Made by a program: the position numbers and the translations under genes
The notes under the pieces: model-generated
Database searches by the model: none
Told to the model about the DNA's origin: nothing
Seen by the model: the letters and a program-made list of their open reading frames with translations, nothing else
Shown: piece after piece, positions 1-6,890 of the stretch
Position numbering within the stretch: the first letter of the stretch is position 1
Layout of the letters: the number at the start of each line of letters is the position of its first letter
DNA from: Clostridiales bacterium
GTDB taxonomy: Bacteria > Bacillota > Clostridia > Lachnospirales > Lachnospiraceae
Direction of reading: 5' to 3'
NCBI GenBank assembly: GCA_018369015.1
Contig: JAGZDD010000161.1
Span: 1-9,009 of the forward strand
Length of the DNA stretch: 9,009 nucleotides

Positions 1-90
1 TTTATTTCCGCGGGCAACGAGCCAAACGAAACCTCGCCTGACCCTGGCGGCCACGAGGACGCTAAGTGCCGGCGTTGCTGCGTGGCGGCG
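1..90. repeat. Dispersed intergenic repeat, left copy
   Basis: This stretch aligns along its length with 8791-8876 in the same orientation. Exact shared blocks occur in the same order: TTTATTT, GCGGGCA, GCCAAA, CTCGC, CTAAGTGCC and TTGCTGCGTG, with similar spacing and mostly single-base differences between them. It contains small inverted repeats (CCTCG at 32-36 with CGAGG at 54-58) and GC-rich palindromic sequence near 84-92. An 11-bp block (79-89) recurs in reverse complement at 3177-3187. It lies just outside a gene, as does the right copy. One frame stays open through it, but it shows no codon-like pattern. I read it as a non-coding dispersed repeat; its wider copy number cannot be seen here. 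Confidence 0.7.
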
Positions 91-129
91 CCTGTATCGG
101 GGGATTTGACTTTATGTCTATTTTGGCAT

Positions 130-135
130 AGGAGG
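130..135 (+). promoter_or_regulatory. Ribosome binding site deciding a TTG start
   Basis: AGGAGG lies 7 bases before the TTG at 143. It is the only strong Shine-Dalgarno site near the gene start. The nearby ATG at 114 is out of frame and has no such site, so the TTG is the supported start. No convincing promoter was found: TTGACT at 106-111 has no matching -10 at normal spacing. Confidence 0.85.
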
Positions 136-142
136 TGGATAT

Positions 143-1309
143 TTGAAATTTTATCATATCGCGGATGTCCATTTAGGGGCAGTGCCTGACCGGACGATGC
201 CTTGGAGTAAGGAGCGGGCAAGGGGGCTTTATGAAAGCTTTTACCGGCTGCTTGCGCGGGCAAAGGAAGAACAGATTGATGTGGTTTTTATTTGCGGCGA
301 TCTTTTCCACAGGCAGCCATTAAAACGTGAATTGAAGGAATTGAATTATCATTTTGAAAAGGCGGCGCCCGTCCTGATTTTTATCATTGCCGGGAACCAT
401 GATTATATTACGGAGGAATCAAATTATGTCAACTATCCGTGGAGCAAAAATGTAAAGCTGATAACTCCGGATCATTGCCAGAGAGTTTATATTGAGCATT
501 TGAAGCTGTGTGTCTATGGGTTTAGCTATCACAGCTATGAAATTTTTGAGGCGGTTTATGACGGGATAAAGCCCCAGCTCTCGGACGGCAGAGGCGGCGC
601 GCTTCCTTTGGACTGCTGTCACATCCTTATGGCCCATGGCGGTGACGAAAAGCATATCCCCATGCATTTTAACACAATGGCTTCCTCGGGGTTTGATTAT
701 ATTGCTATGGGGCATATTCATAAGCCGTGGCTTAAGCCTTCCGGTAAAATGGCTTACAGTGGGTCGTTAGAGCCTGTGGATCAGACGGACGAAGGCCCCC
801 ATGGCTTTATTGAAGGGGAAACCCTGGGGCGCCATGTAAATATCCGGTTTATACCTTTTGCACAGTGGAATTATGCCAGCCTGTCCGTGGATGTGGACCC
901 GTCCATGTCCTGGGAGGCTGTGAAAGACCAGGTGCGGGCGGCGGCTGAATGTTTTGGGGCTGCCTCTGGTTTTACATCAAAAGGGCTCTTGAAGTATGGC
1001 GCCGGGGGAGCGGGCCAGCCAGGTATTGGCAGCGGGAACAGAAATATTTATAAGGTGATTCTTAAAGGCTATAAAAATGTGGACCTTGCCTATGATATTG
1101 AAGAAATTTACCGCCTTGGAAATATTGTATCTGTCGTTGACGAAATGGAATATGACTTTGATTTTGAAAGCCTTTATGAAGCAAACAGGGGGAATTTGCT
1201 GGGGCGCTACATTGAAAAAGTATGGGCGATGGATATTGATGAGGATATGCAAAAAAAGATTCTTTATTATGGCTTTAACGCTTTATACAAAACGAGGAGC
1301 GATACATGA
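143..1309 (+). CDS. YhaO/SbcD-like metallophosphoesterase (DNA repair nuclease subunit)
   Basis: A 388-residue calcineurin-type phosphoesterase, close in length to SbcD and YhaO (about 400). The two-metal active site is complete: D8 and H10 in ADVHLG, GD at 52-53, GNHD at 84-87, H165 in the AHGG segment and GHIH at 190-193. In the SbcD/Mre11 family these residues hold two manganese ions and cut DNA at breaks and hairpins, together with an SMC-like ATPase. The next gene encodes such an ATPase and overlaps this stop codon (ATGA), so the two are almost certainly co-translated as one complex. The C-terminal part is divergent and carries a glycine-rich stretch (about 285-299), perhaps a linker between nuclease and DNA-binding cap. 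Assignment to YhaO rather than classic SbcD rests mainly on the partner having a membrane hairpin. Translation starts at TTG. Confidence 0.9.
   Translation: MKFYHIADVHLGAVPDRTMPWSKERARGLYESFYRLLARAKEEQIDVVFICGDLFHRQPLKRELKELNYHFEKAAPVLIFIIAGNHDYITEESNYVNYPWSKNVKLITPDHCQRVYIEHLKLCVYGFSYHSYEIFEAVYDGIKPQLSDGRGGALPLDCCHILMAHGGDEKHIPMHFNTMASSGFDYIAMGHIHKPWLKPSGKMAYSGSLEPVDQTDEGPHGFIEGETLGRHVNIRFIPFAQWNYASLSVDVDPSMSWEAVKDQVRAAAECFGAASGFTSKGLLKYGAGGAGQPGIGSGNRNIYKVILKGYKNVDLAYDIEEIYRLGNIVSVVDEMEYDFDFESLYEANRGNLLGRYIEKVWAMDIDEDMQKKILYYGFNALYKTRSDT
1294..1299 (+). promoter_or_regulatory. Ribosome binding site inside the end of the preceding gene
   Basis: GAGGAG sits 6 bases before the ATG at 1306, within the last codons of the phosphoesterase gene. 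Together with the ATGA stop/start overlap it indicates translational coupling of the nuclease and ATPase subunits. Confidence 0.8.
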
Positions 1310-3150
1310 TTATAAGAGAACTTCATTTAATTCATTTTGGAAAATTCCATAATTATGTCATCGAGCTTGGCCCCCATATGAATCTGCTTTCCGGGCCGAA
1401 TGAGGCTGGAAAAACGACGGTATTCGCGTTTATTTACGGAATGTTTTTCGGGCTTAAACGCTCGCGGGGGCGGGCTGCGGCCATGGATATGTATACCCGT
1501 TTTTTGCCGTGGGATTCACCTGGCAGCTATGAAGGCTTAATGCTTTTTGAGCATGGCGGAAAAAATTACCGTATTTACCGCAATTTTCACAAAAATAGCC
1601 CAAGTGTGAGCCTGATTTGCCTGGACAACCAAAAGGAGATTCTTTTGCCCCATGGTGTGATTGGGGATCTGATACCAGAGCTTACTGAGGAAAATTATAG
1701 GAATACCTTTGGAGTAGCCCAGGCACACAGCGAGGTGGACGGAGAGTTTGCCCTCGAGCTGCAAAGCCAGGCGGCCAATATGGCAATGACTGGGAGCCAG
1801 AACCTTCACCTTGGCCGCGCACTGGATTATCTGAAAAGGGAGCGCCAGCGTGTTAAAGGTGTATCGGCGGCCGGGCAGCTTCAGGCATTGAATGAGCAAA
1901 TTCACCATCTTAAGCAGGAGCAGGAAAAATATTCAAAAACCGGGAAAGCTTTGGACAGCCATATAAACAATAACAGGGAGAAGGAGCTTTTGTCTTTAAC
2001 GAATCAAACAAAGGCGGCCATGGAAAAGTGCCAGCTTGATCTGGGAATGGGTTTAGGAGAACAGCGCCGCCTGCAAGCGGACTTAGAACACCTGGAAAAT
2101 GCCAAAGAAGCAAAAGCTGGAAAAGCTGGCGGCGCTCCTGGCAGCAGGCACGCCCGCAGCTCTGGCATGCGTTGCACAGGGGCTTCCGGAGCTGGCCGCC
2201 GTTTGCCGCTGTTTGGCGCGGCAGGGTTAAGCCTTGGGATTATTATTGGCCTTGCTGCGATTGGCAATGCCTCAAAAATGCCCGCGCCGTTTTTATTTGG
2301 CTGTCTTGTATTATGTCTTTTATTGCTGGCTGTGGGCATTTCAGGCTGCATTTTTATGTTCAGGGAACCTTTTAAAGATAGCAGCGTAAAGGAAGAAACG
2401 GGCCAGGAAGAAGAAATAGTTAAGGGCTATGAGTACCAGAAAAGGCTCCTGCTGGAAAAGCTTAATCAAAGCCGTGAACATGTGCAGGCACTTAAAGAGG
2501 AAATGCAGCGGCTTAAGGTAAAGCTTTTGCAGCTTTCAGAGGAGGAGGAGCAGTACCGGCAGACGCTTTCGCGGCAGTCCTGGGAGCAGGAGAAATTTAA
2601 TGAAATCCAAAATACGATCGAGGACTGTATGGAGGAAGCACGGCGGCTTTCGGAAAATGAAGCCCTGATGAAAAAGGAATGTGACTGTATTGATATTGCC
2701 TCCCGGATGATCGGGGAGCTTGCAAAAGAAATCCACGAGGGGTTTGGGAGCCGTTTGTGGGAAACTGCCGCCGCGCTTATGGAGGAAATCACCGGAACGG
2801 GCAGACGCTTTAGGCTGGGCCAGGATTTAAAAATTTCTATAGACAATTCCAAAAGCTATGTACCCGCAAAACGGCTGAGCCGGGGAACGATGGAACAGCT
2901 TTATCTTTCCCTGCGGCTTGGCGCCGCCCGGCTTTTATTTGGAGAAAATGAGATTCCGCTTATTTTGGATGATACTTTTGCCTATTATGATGATGAGCGC
3001 CTTAGGGCGCTTCTTAGCTGGCTTGGAGCAAGTATGCAGGGCCAGGTGCTTCTTTTTAGCTGTCACCGCCGGGAAGGGATTCTTATGGATGAGAGGAATA
3101 TTGATTATAATTATGTAAACCTGGATGGGGCGTTCAAGCCTTTGATGTAA
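1306..3150 (+). CDS. Compact YhaN/SbcC-like SMC-family ATPase with a central membrane hairpin
   Basis: A 614-residue ABC/SMC-type ATPase. The N-terminal half-domain has the usual IRELHLIHFGKFHN opening, Walker A GPNEAGKTT (30-38) and a Q-loop glutamine (139). The C-terminal half has the signature LSRGTMEQL (524-532), Walker B LILDD (552-556) and an H-loop histidine (587). Between them are two charged, heptad-like helical arms (about 171-270 and 371-470). They flank two hydrophobic segments (about 303-320 and 329-351) where SbcC/Rad50 carries its zinc hook; no CxxC hook is present. This fits YhaN, which works with YhaO in DNA break processing, but YhaN of Bacillus subtilis is far longer (about 960), so the arms here are shortened. 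A basic glycine/alanine-rich stretch (271-300) before the first membrane segment is odd. Function in repair is inferred from family and partner. Confidence 0.88.
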   Translation: MIIRELHLIHFGKFHNYVIELGPHMNLLSGPNEAGKTTVFAFIYGMFFGLKRSRGRAAAMDMYTRFLPWDSPGSYEGLMLFEHGGKNYRIYRNFHKNSPSVSLICLDNQKEILLPHGVIGDLIPELTEENYRNTFGVAQAHSEVDGEFALELQSQAANMAMTGSQNLHLGRALDYLKRERQRVKGVSAAGQLQALNEQIHHLKQEQEKYSKTGKALDSHINNNREKELLSLTNQTKAAMEKCQLDLGMGLGEQRRLQADLEHLENAKEAKAGKAGGAPGSRHARSSGMRCTGASGAGRRLPLFGAAGLSLGIIIGLAAIGNASKMPAPFLFGCLVLCLLLLAVGISGCIFMFREPFKDSSVKEETGQEEEIVKGYEYQKRLLLEKLNQSREHVQALKEEMQRLKVKLLQLSEEEEQYRQTLSRQSWEQEKFNEIQNTIEDCMEEARRLSENEALMKKECDCIDIASRMIGELAKEIHEGFGSRLWETAAALMEEITGTGRRFRLGQDLKISIDNSKSYVPAKRLSRGTMEQLYLSLRLGAARLLFGENEIPLILDDTFAYYDDERLRALLSWLGASMQGQVLLFSCHRREGILMDERNIDYNYVNLDGAFKPLM

Positions 3151-3190
3151 GCAGCAAAGGCTTGGCTATGGCGTAAGCCGCCACGCACGA
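3151..3190. repeat. Small structured spacer related to the edge repeat
   Basis: The first 40 bases after the ATPase gene contain a short inverted repeat, TGGCG-TAAGC-CGCCA, and an 11-bp block (3177-3187) that is the exact reverse complement of 79-89 in the left-edge repeat. It resembles the small hairpin at 6969-6983 in the helicase-loader leader. It is probably a fragment of the same repeat family, but the match is short. Confidence 0.35.
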
Positions 3191-3234
3191 AAGGCAGCGC
3201 CTTTTGCTTTCTCGAAAGCAAAAGGCGCTGCCTT
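3191..3234. terminator. Perfect 21-bp inverted repeat, likely bidirectional terminator
   Basis: Arms 3191-3211 and 3214-3234 are perfect reverse complements, separated by only TC. The site lies between the stop codons of two convergent genes (41 bases after the ATPase gene, 15 bases after prs in its own direction). A GC-rich outer stem around an A/T-rich core would form a very stable hairpin in RNA from either strand, as expected of a shared terminator. Neither side has a long uninterrupted T-run, so it may work partly as an RNA-end stabiliser. Confidence 0.8.
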
Positions 3235-3248
3235 GATCGTTATTTGTA

Positions 3249-4436
3249 TTATTTGGCAGCCTTCTGGCCTTTGCGGTACTTGTCCAGAAGGGCGTCAATC
3301 TTATCGAATGGATCAAGAAGCTGGCTGATCGAGTGGTCATGGTTGATGGAGTCGATCAGAAGAGCAATATATTTGCTTAAATCAACGCTGACATAATATT
3401 CACGGCTTAAAAGCTCCGGCGTCTGATAGATCACATTGGATGTGAGAACCTTGTCGATCAGGCCGTTTTTATAGTATTCATCAAAGGAAGCCATACCGTT
3501 GGTGAAGAGGCCAAAGGTTGCGGCGACAAAAACGCGTCTTGCTTTGCGCTTTTTCAGTTCCTTGGCGACATCGAGCATACTTTCGCCGGAGGAAATCATA
3601 TCGTCAACAATGAGAACGTCCTTGCCTTCCACAGACGCGCCTAAAAATTCATGGGCGACAATCGGGTTGCGGCCATTGACAATCGTCGTGTAATCACGGC
3701 GTTTATAGAACATACCTACATCAACGCCAAGAACAGTGCCATAGTAAACAGCACGGCCCATCGCGCCTTCATCAGGGCTTATAACCATTAAATGCTCACT
3801 GTCGATTTCCATATCCGGAACATTTTTGCAGAGCGCCTTAATAAACTGATATGTGGGCTGGACATTATCAAAACCGCTTAAAGGAATCGCATTTTGTACA
3901 CGAGGATCGTGGGCGTCAAATGTAAGAATATTTTCAACACCCATATCATAAAGCTCTTTTAAGGCCAGCGCGCAGTCCAGGGATTCTCTTTTGGCACGCT
4001 TATGCTGGCGGCTCTCATAGAGGAAAGGCATAATGACATTAATGCGCCGTGCTTTTCCGGTGGCCGCTGAAATAATACGTTTTAAATCGGCAAAATGATC
4101 GTCCGGTGACATACGGTTTTCATAACCGCACAGAGAATATTTAATATTGTAGTTTGTGACATCGACAAGAAGGTACAGGTCTTTTCCGCGGACAGATTCA
4201 TTGATTGTTCCCTTTGCTTCTCCGCTTCCGAAACGGGAGCATTTCGCGTCAATGATATAGTTATTCCGCTGATAACCTTCAAAATGAATAGATGACATAT
4301 GTTCGCCGGTTCTTTCCTTTCGCCAGGCGACGATGTAATCATTGACACGCTTCCCCAGAGCGCTGCAGCTTTCGAGAGGGATAATTCCCAGCTCACCTAC
4401 TGGAATAGTTTCTTTGAAATTGTCAGTTTGATTCAT
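3249..4436 (-). CDS. prs: Ribose-phosphate pyrophosphokinase (PRPP synthetase), long clostridial form
   Basis: The enzyme joins ribose 5-phosphate and ATP to make PRPP, the precursor for purines, pyrimidines, NAD, histidine and tryptophan. Motifs appear in the family's order: RFGSGE and the INESVRG segment (68-84; E. coli RFSDGE...NENVRG), VIMPFLYESRQHKR (134-147; ATP-binding region), FDAHD with the conserved histidine (H176), VISPDEGAMGRA (208-219), the KRRD catalytic-loop segment (245-248) and the PRPP loop LIVDDMISSGES (275-286). At 395 residues it is about 80 longer than classic Prs. The extra length is an N-terminal extension of about 30 residues and a helical, lysine-rich C-terminus. 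The start is supported by GGAGGT 6 bases upstream (rc of 4442-4447). It lies downstream of the helicase-loader operon on the same strand, with its own probable promoter. Confidence 0.93.
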   Translation of the reverse strand: MNQTDNFKETIPVGELGIIPLESCSALGKRVNDYIVAWRKERTGEHMSSIHFEGYQRNNYIIDAKCSRFGSGEAKGTINESVRGKDLYLLVDVTNYNIKYSLCGYENRMSPDDHFADLKRIISAATGKARRINVIMPFLYESRQHKRAKRESLDCALALKELYDMGVENILTFDAHDPRVQNAIPLSGFDNVQPTYQFIKALCKNVPDMEIDSEHLMVISPDEGAMGRAVYYGTVLGVDVGMFYKRRDYTTIVNGRNPIVAHEFLGASVEGKDVLIVDDMISSGESMLDVAKELKKRKARRVFVAATFGLFTNGMASFDEYYKNGLIDKVLTSNVIYQTPELLSREYYVSVDLSKYIALLIDSINHDHSISQLLDPFDKIDALLDKYRKGQKAAK

Positions 4437-4517
4437 ATTTTACCTCCATGGTATATGTGCGCAATAAGTTATATAGGTGCAACTTTTATACGCAAAATGA
4501 AATATCTTCACATCTTA

Positions 4518-4546
4518 ATTGTATACAAGAAATTCCAATAAAACAA
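4518..4546 (-). promoter_or_regulatory. Candidate prs promoter
   Basis: On the minus strand, TACAAT (rc of 4518-4523, five of six -10 bases) lies 17 bases after TTGTTT (rc of 4541-4546, three of six -35 bases). This would give a leader of about 75 bases. A second possible -10, TATAAC (rc of 4468-4473), has a weak -35 at 4490-4495 with 16-base spacing. The region is A/T-rich, so chance matches are likely. Confidence 0.35.
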
Positions 4547-4559
4547 GAGCCAAAATTAC

Positions 4560-4585
4560 TTTTGTAAAGTTTTGTCGAATTTTGT
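4560..4585. repeat. Three TTTTGT hexamers at exact 10-bp spacing
   Basis: TTTTGT starts at 4560, 4570 and 4580, so the three copies face the same side of the helix. They lie 13 to 40 bases beyond the candidate prs -35 and 125 to 150 bases before its start codon. The AGCCAAAA octamer also occurs on both sides (4548-4555 and 4593-4600). The arrangement would suit an operator or UP-like A/T tract; the function is unknown. Confidence 0.5.
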
Positions 4586-4678
4586 AAGACTATAGCCAAA
4601 ACTATGTTAAATATGAATAACCGTAACAGTTCTGTATGTCTGGACTATTACGAATAAACAGAGGACAGCCATGCAGCC

Positions 4679-5671
4679 TTAGGGGGCGATGGCTTTTTTG
4701 ACCCGTATATCGTCCCCGATAATCGGGAGAAATTCATAATGGCCGACAATCCGTGAAAAAATCCGTTCGCTGTATTCCTTTTGGATTTGCTCAATCGACA
4801 AATTCGTGGAAATAACCGTAGACTTTTCCCGGAGCAGCCGTTCATTGATACATAAAAATAATTGAGACGTAACGAAAGAGTTATTCATTTCTGTTCCAAG
4901 ATCATCAATGATGAGTAAATCGCAGTCAAGAATATAGTTAAACATATTTTCAGGCACATCGTTTTCATCATTATTGCCAAAAGTATTGTTTTCAAACGCA
5001 TCGACAAGCCCAAAGGCTGTTAAGTAAATGACCGTATAATTTTTTGCAAGTATTTCCCTGGCTATGCAGTTGGACAGAAAGGTTTTCCCCACGCCGGTCT
5101 GCCCGTAAAATAAAAGATTTTGCGCGGCCGCCGCGAAAGTGTCGATGAAGCGGCGGCAGACGGCAAGCACGTTTTTGATATTTTCCCGGGGGCTTATGCC
5201 AAGCTGGGGGTCTGGACGGTCAGGATAATAGTCCATATTAAAGGAAGCAAAGTTTTCGTGCTTTATTTTTTCTCGGATATTTGACTGCTCATAAATTAAA
5301 TCGGCAATGGCCTGCTTAAAGCAATGGCATTTTTCATTACCAATAAAACCAGTATCTTTACAGTCCGCGCAATGGTAGTGAAGCTGCAAATAATCCTTTG
5401 GGAAGCCATGCGCTATGAGAAGACGGCTTTTTTCTTCTTCTAACAGCTTCATATCCGCCTTGAAACGGCCAAGGATTTGCGGAGATTTTTGCAGAATACT
5501 TTTGCGGGCATATTCTGCGGCTGTATGGGCGATTTGTTCATCCAGCGCCCGTATTCCAGGAACTTTCTCGTAAACCTTTTGCCGGCATTTTTCCTGGCTG
5601 CGGAGGTTTTGAAATTGCCGCTGGTCATATTGGCGCAAAATCGCGTTATATTCTGAATTTTTTAAAGCCAT
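4679..5671 (-). CDS. dnaI: DnaI/DnaC-type helicase loader ATPase
   Basis: A 330-residue AAA+ ATPase. The N-terminal region (1-90) is helical. A zinc-ribbon-like set of cysteines follows (C101, C104, C115, C117), matching the zinc-binding N-terminal domain known in B. subtilis DnaI. The ATPase core has Walker A GQTGVGKT (190-197), Walker B LLIIDD (252-257), a sensor-1 STN (288-290) and an arginine-containing YSERIFSRI segment (300-308). In the family this protein loads the replicative helicase onto DNA at the origin or at restarting forks, with DnaB/DnaD-type partners. Such a partner is encoded immediately upstream. The start is fixed by GGGAGG 6 bases before the ATG. The upstream stop codon lies within and just after this Shine-Dalgarno, leaving a 3-base gap, so translation is probably coupled. 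IstB of insertion sequences shares the fold, but no transposase is present. Confidence 0.9.
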   Translation of the reverse strand: MALKNSEYNAILRQYDQRQFQNLRSQEKCRQKVYEKVPGIRALDEQIAHTAAEYARKSILQKSPQILGRFKADMKLLEEEKSRLLIAHGFPKDYLQLHYHCADCKDTGFIGNEKCHCFKQAIADLIYEQSNIREKIKHENFASFNMDYYPDRPDPQLGISPRENIKNVLAVCRRFIDTFAAAAQNLLFYGQTGVGKTFLSNCIAREILAKNYTVIYLTAFGLVDAFENNTFGNNDENDVPENMFNYILDCDLLIIDDLGTEMNNSFVTSQLFLCINERLLREKSTVISTNLSIEQIQKEYSERIFSRIVGHYEFLPIIGDDIRVKKAIAP

Positions 5672-5674
5672 AGT

Positions 5675-6868
5675 TTACCTCCCTTCTGTACGCTTTACAG
5701 CTTTTTCAAGCAAGGACTGTTCCAGGTTATTGTACTGGGAAGAACGCTGCGCAAAGTTATGGAACTTGTTGCCTGCTTTATAGGGCCGCTCTGAAGCCGC
5801 GGTGCCTGCGCTGCTGCTTGGCGTACCGGTATTTGGGGAACTGCCGGAATATTTCTTTGCTGCTTCTTTGCGTTCCTGATCGTGGATAGCGTCGAGCTTC
5901 TTTATATCGTCCATACTTCCGACGTTGTTTTCGTACCAGCCCTCCAAAATGCTCTGGGCGTAGGCGAAGCTGGGTTGATGGATGGCTTCAATTGTCCTGC
6001 GGCATGCCTCAAGGATGATTGTCATGGGAAATCCATATTCCCGCGTCCAGCGGCGGATATGTTCCATTTCTGACGGCGCCGGATTGCGGTTGCTGATACC
6101 AAACGCCTTTAGTATGTCAAAGCTTGTTTTATTATAGTATGTACACCGCGACCGGGCCTTGGCGACGGTATCAATGCCGTCCTTAGCCCATGCCAGCGCC
6201 GTTTTTTCAATGTAATGAATACTGTAATGATTATTGGAGACACAATATTCAAAAAGATACTCAATCAGGTCGGAGGAAAAACCGAGCTGTTCTTCAAAAA
6301 AGACGATTTTGTTCACATCCGTGGGGCCTAAGGGCTTTCCTAAATACTGCTCAATGACAAAAAAGAGCTGGTCATCGGTATTTTTTTTGAAATTGTCCAT
6401 CTGGCGGGCCGTATAAGCCGGAGTACCATTGTACATATTAACCTTTTCAGAAACCTTCCCGGGGGCGGCTGCGGCGGAGGGGAGGGGAAAATCCCCGATA
6501 GGGGCGGCGATATCTGTGTCAGGAACGGAGGATAAAGCGGCCTGTGTTTCCCGGGAGGCATGGGAAAGGCTGCCGGGTATGGGAAGCATACGGATCCCCG
6601 AAAGCTTTTCTTTGGTGTAGGAAAGCGCCATAAGCCCTTCCCGTTCCCAGTATTTCAGGGCGCGCAAAATGTCGTTTTCTGTCATGCAGAAGGTGTCCGC
6701 CGCACTGGCAAGGCTAAGCCCGGCCTCTGGACACGCACAATAGCGGAGAAAGTAAAGATAAACTTTTACAAATTCTCCGCTGGCTTTTGGCATATAACTG
6801 TCGAGAAATTCATTTGAAAGGACTGTGACCGCTGTGCCCGGCGCGCCCTGTAAGGTTAATGTATTCAT
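5675..6868 (-). CDS. DnaB/DnaD-type replication initiation protein (two DDBH2 domains)
   Basis: A 397-residue protein with a winged-helix-like N-terminus (about 15-95), a Pro/Ala/Ser linker (about 100-150) and two copies of the DDBH2 domain typical of Firmicutes DnaD and DnaB. The first (about 157-235) carries the Y-x3-T-x3-W form of the motif (Y219, T223, W227). The second (about 250-320) carries Y-x3-I-x3-W (Y303, I307, W311). A Ser/Gly/Thr-rich tail follows. Two DDBH2 copies are the DnaB (helicase co-loader) layout rather than DnaD, which has one. Gene order also matches dnaB-dnaI of Bacillus. In that system it acts after DnaA at oriC, remodelling DNA and recruiting the helicase with DnaI. 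GGAGG lies 10 bases before the ATG. The gene name dnaB is avoided because it also means the helicase elsewhere. Confidence 0.87.
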   Translation of the reverse strand: MNTLTLQGAPGTAVTVLSNEFLDSYMPKASGEFVKVYLYFLRYCACPEAGLSLASAADTFCMTENDILRALKYWEREGLMALSYTKEKLSGIRMLPIPGSLSHASRETQAALSSVPDTDIAAPIGDFPLPSAAAAPGKVSEKVNMYNGTPAYTARQMDNFKKNTDDQLFFVIEQYLGKPLGPTDVNKIVFFEEQLGFSSDLIEYLFEYCVSNNHYSIHYIEKTALAWAKDGIDTVAKARSRCTYYNKTSFDILKAFGISNRNPAPSEMEHIRRWTREYGFPMTIILEACRRTIEAIHQPSFAYAQSILEGWYENNVGSMDDIKKLDAIHDQERKEAAKKYSGSSPNTGTPSSSAGTAASERPYKAGNKFHNFAQRSSQYNNLEQSLLEKAVKRTEGR

Positions 6869-6890
6869 TGCTTTTGGCCCTCCGCATTTT

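Noticed and set aside
1..142. Open plus-strand frame through the left edge
   Set aside because: It runs through the repeat that also occurs at 8791-8876, shows no recognisable protein and continues out of frame into the phosphoesterase gene.
303..311. DnaA-box-like TTTTCCACA in the phosphoesterase gene
   Set aside because: A single 8/9 match inside coding sequence with no neighbours; expected by chance.
4667..4699. Terminator-like hairpin AGCCAT...ATGGCT followed by TTTTTT on the plus strand
   Set aside because: It overlaps the last codons of the DnaI gene on the opposite strand, the stem is only 6 bp with a long internal loop, and no plus-strand gene precedes it. It could end antisense RNA but is not supported.
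4679..5671. IstB-type insertion-sequence ATPase
   Set aside because: The fold is shared, but the N-terminal zinc cysteines, the coupled DnaB-type partner and the absence of any transposase or terminal repeats point to the chromosomal helicase loader.
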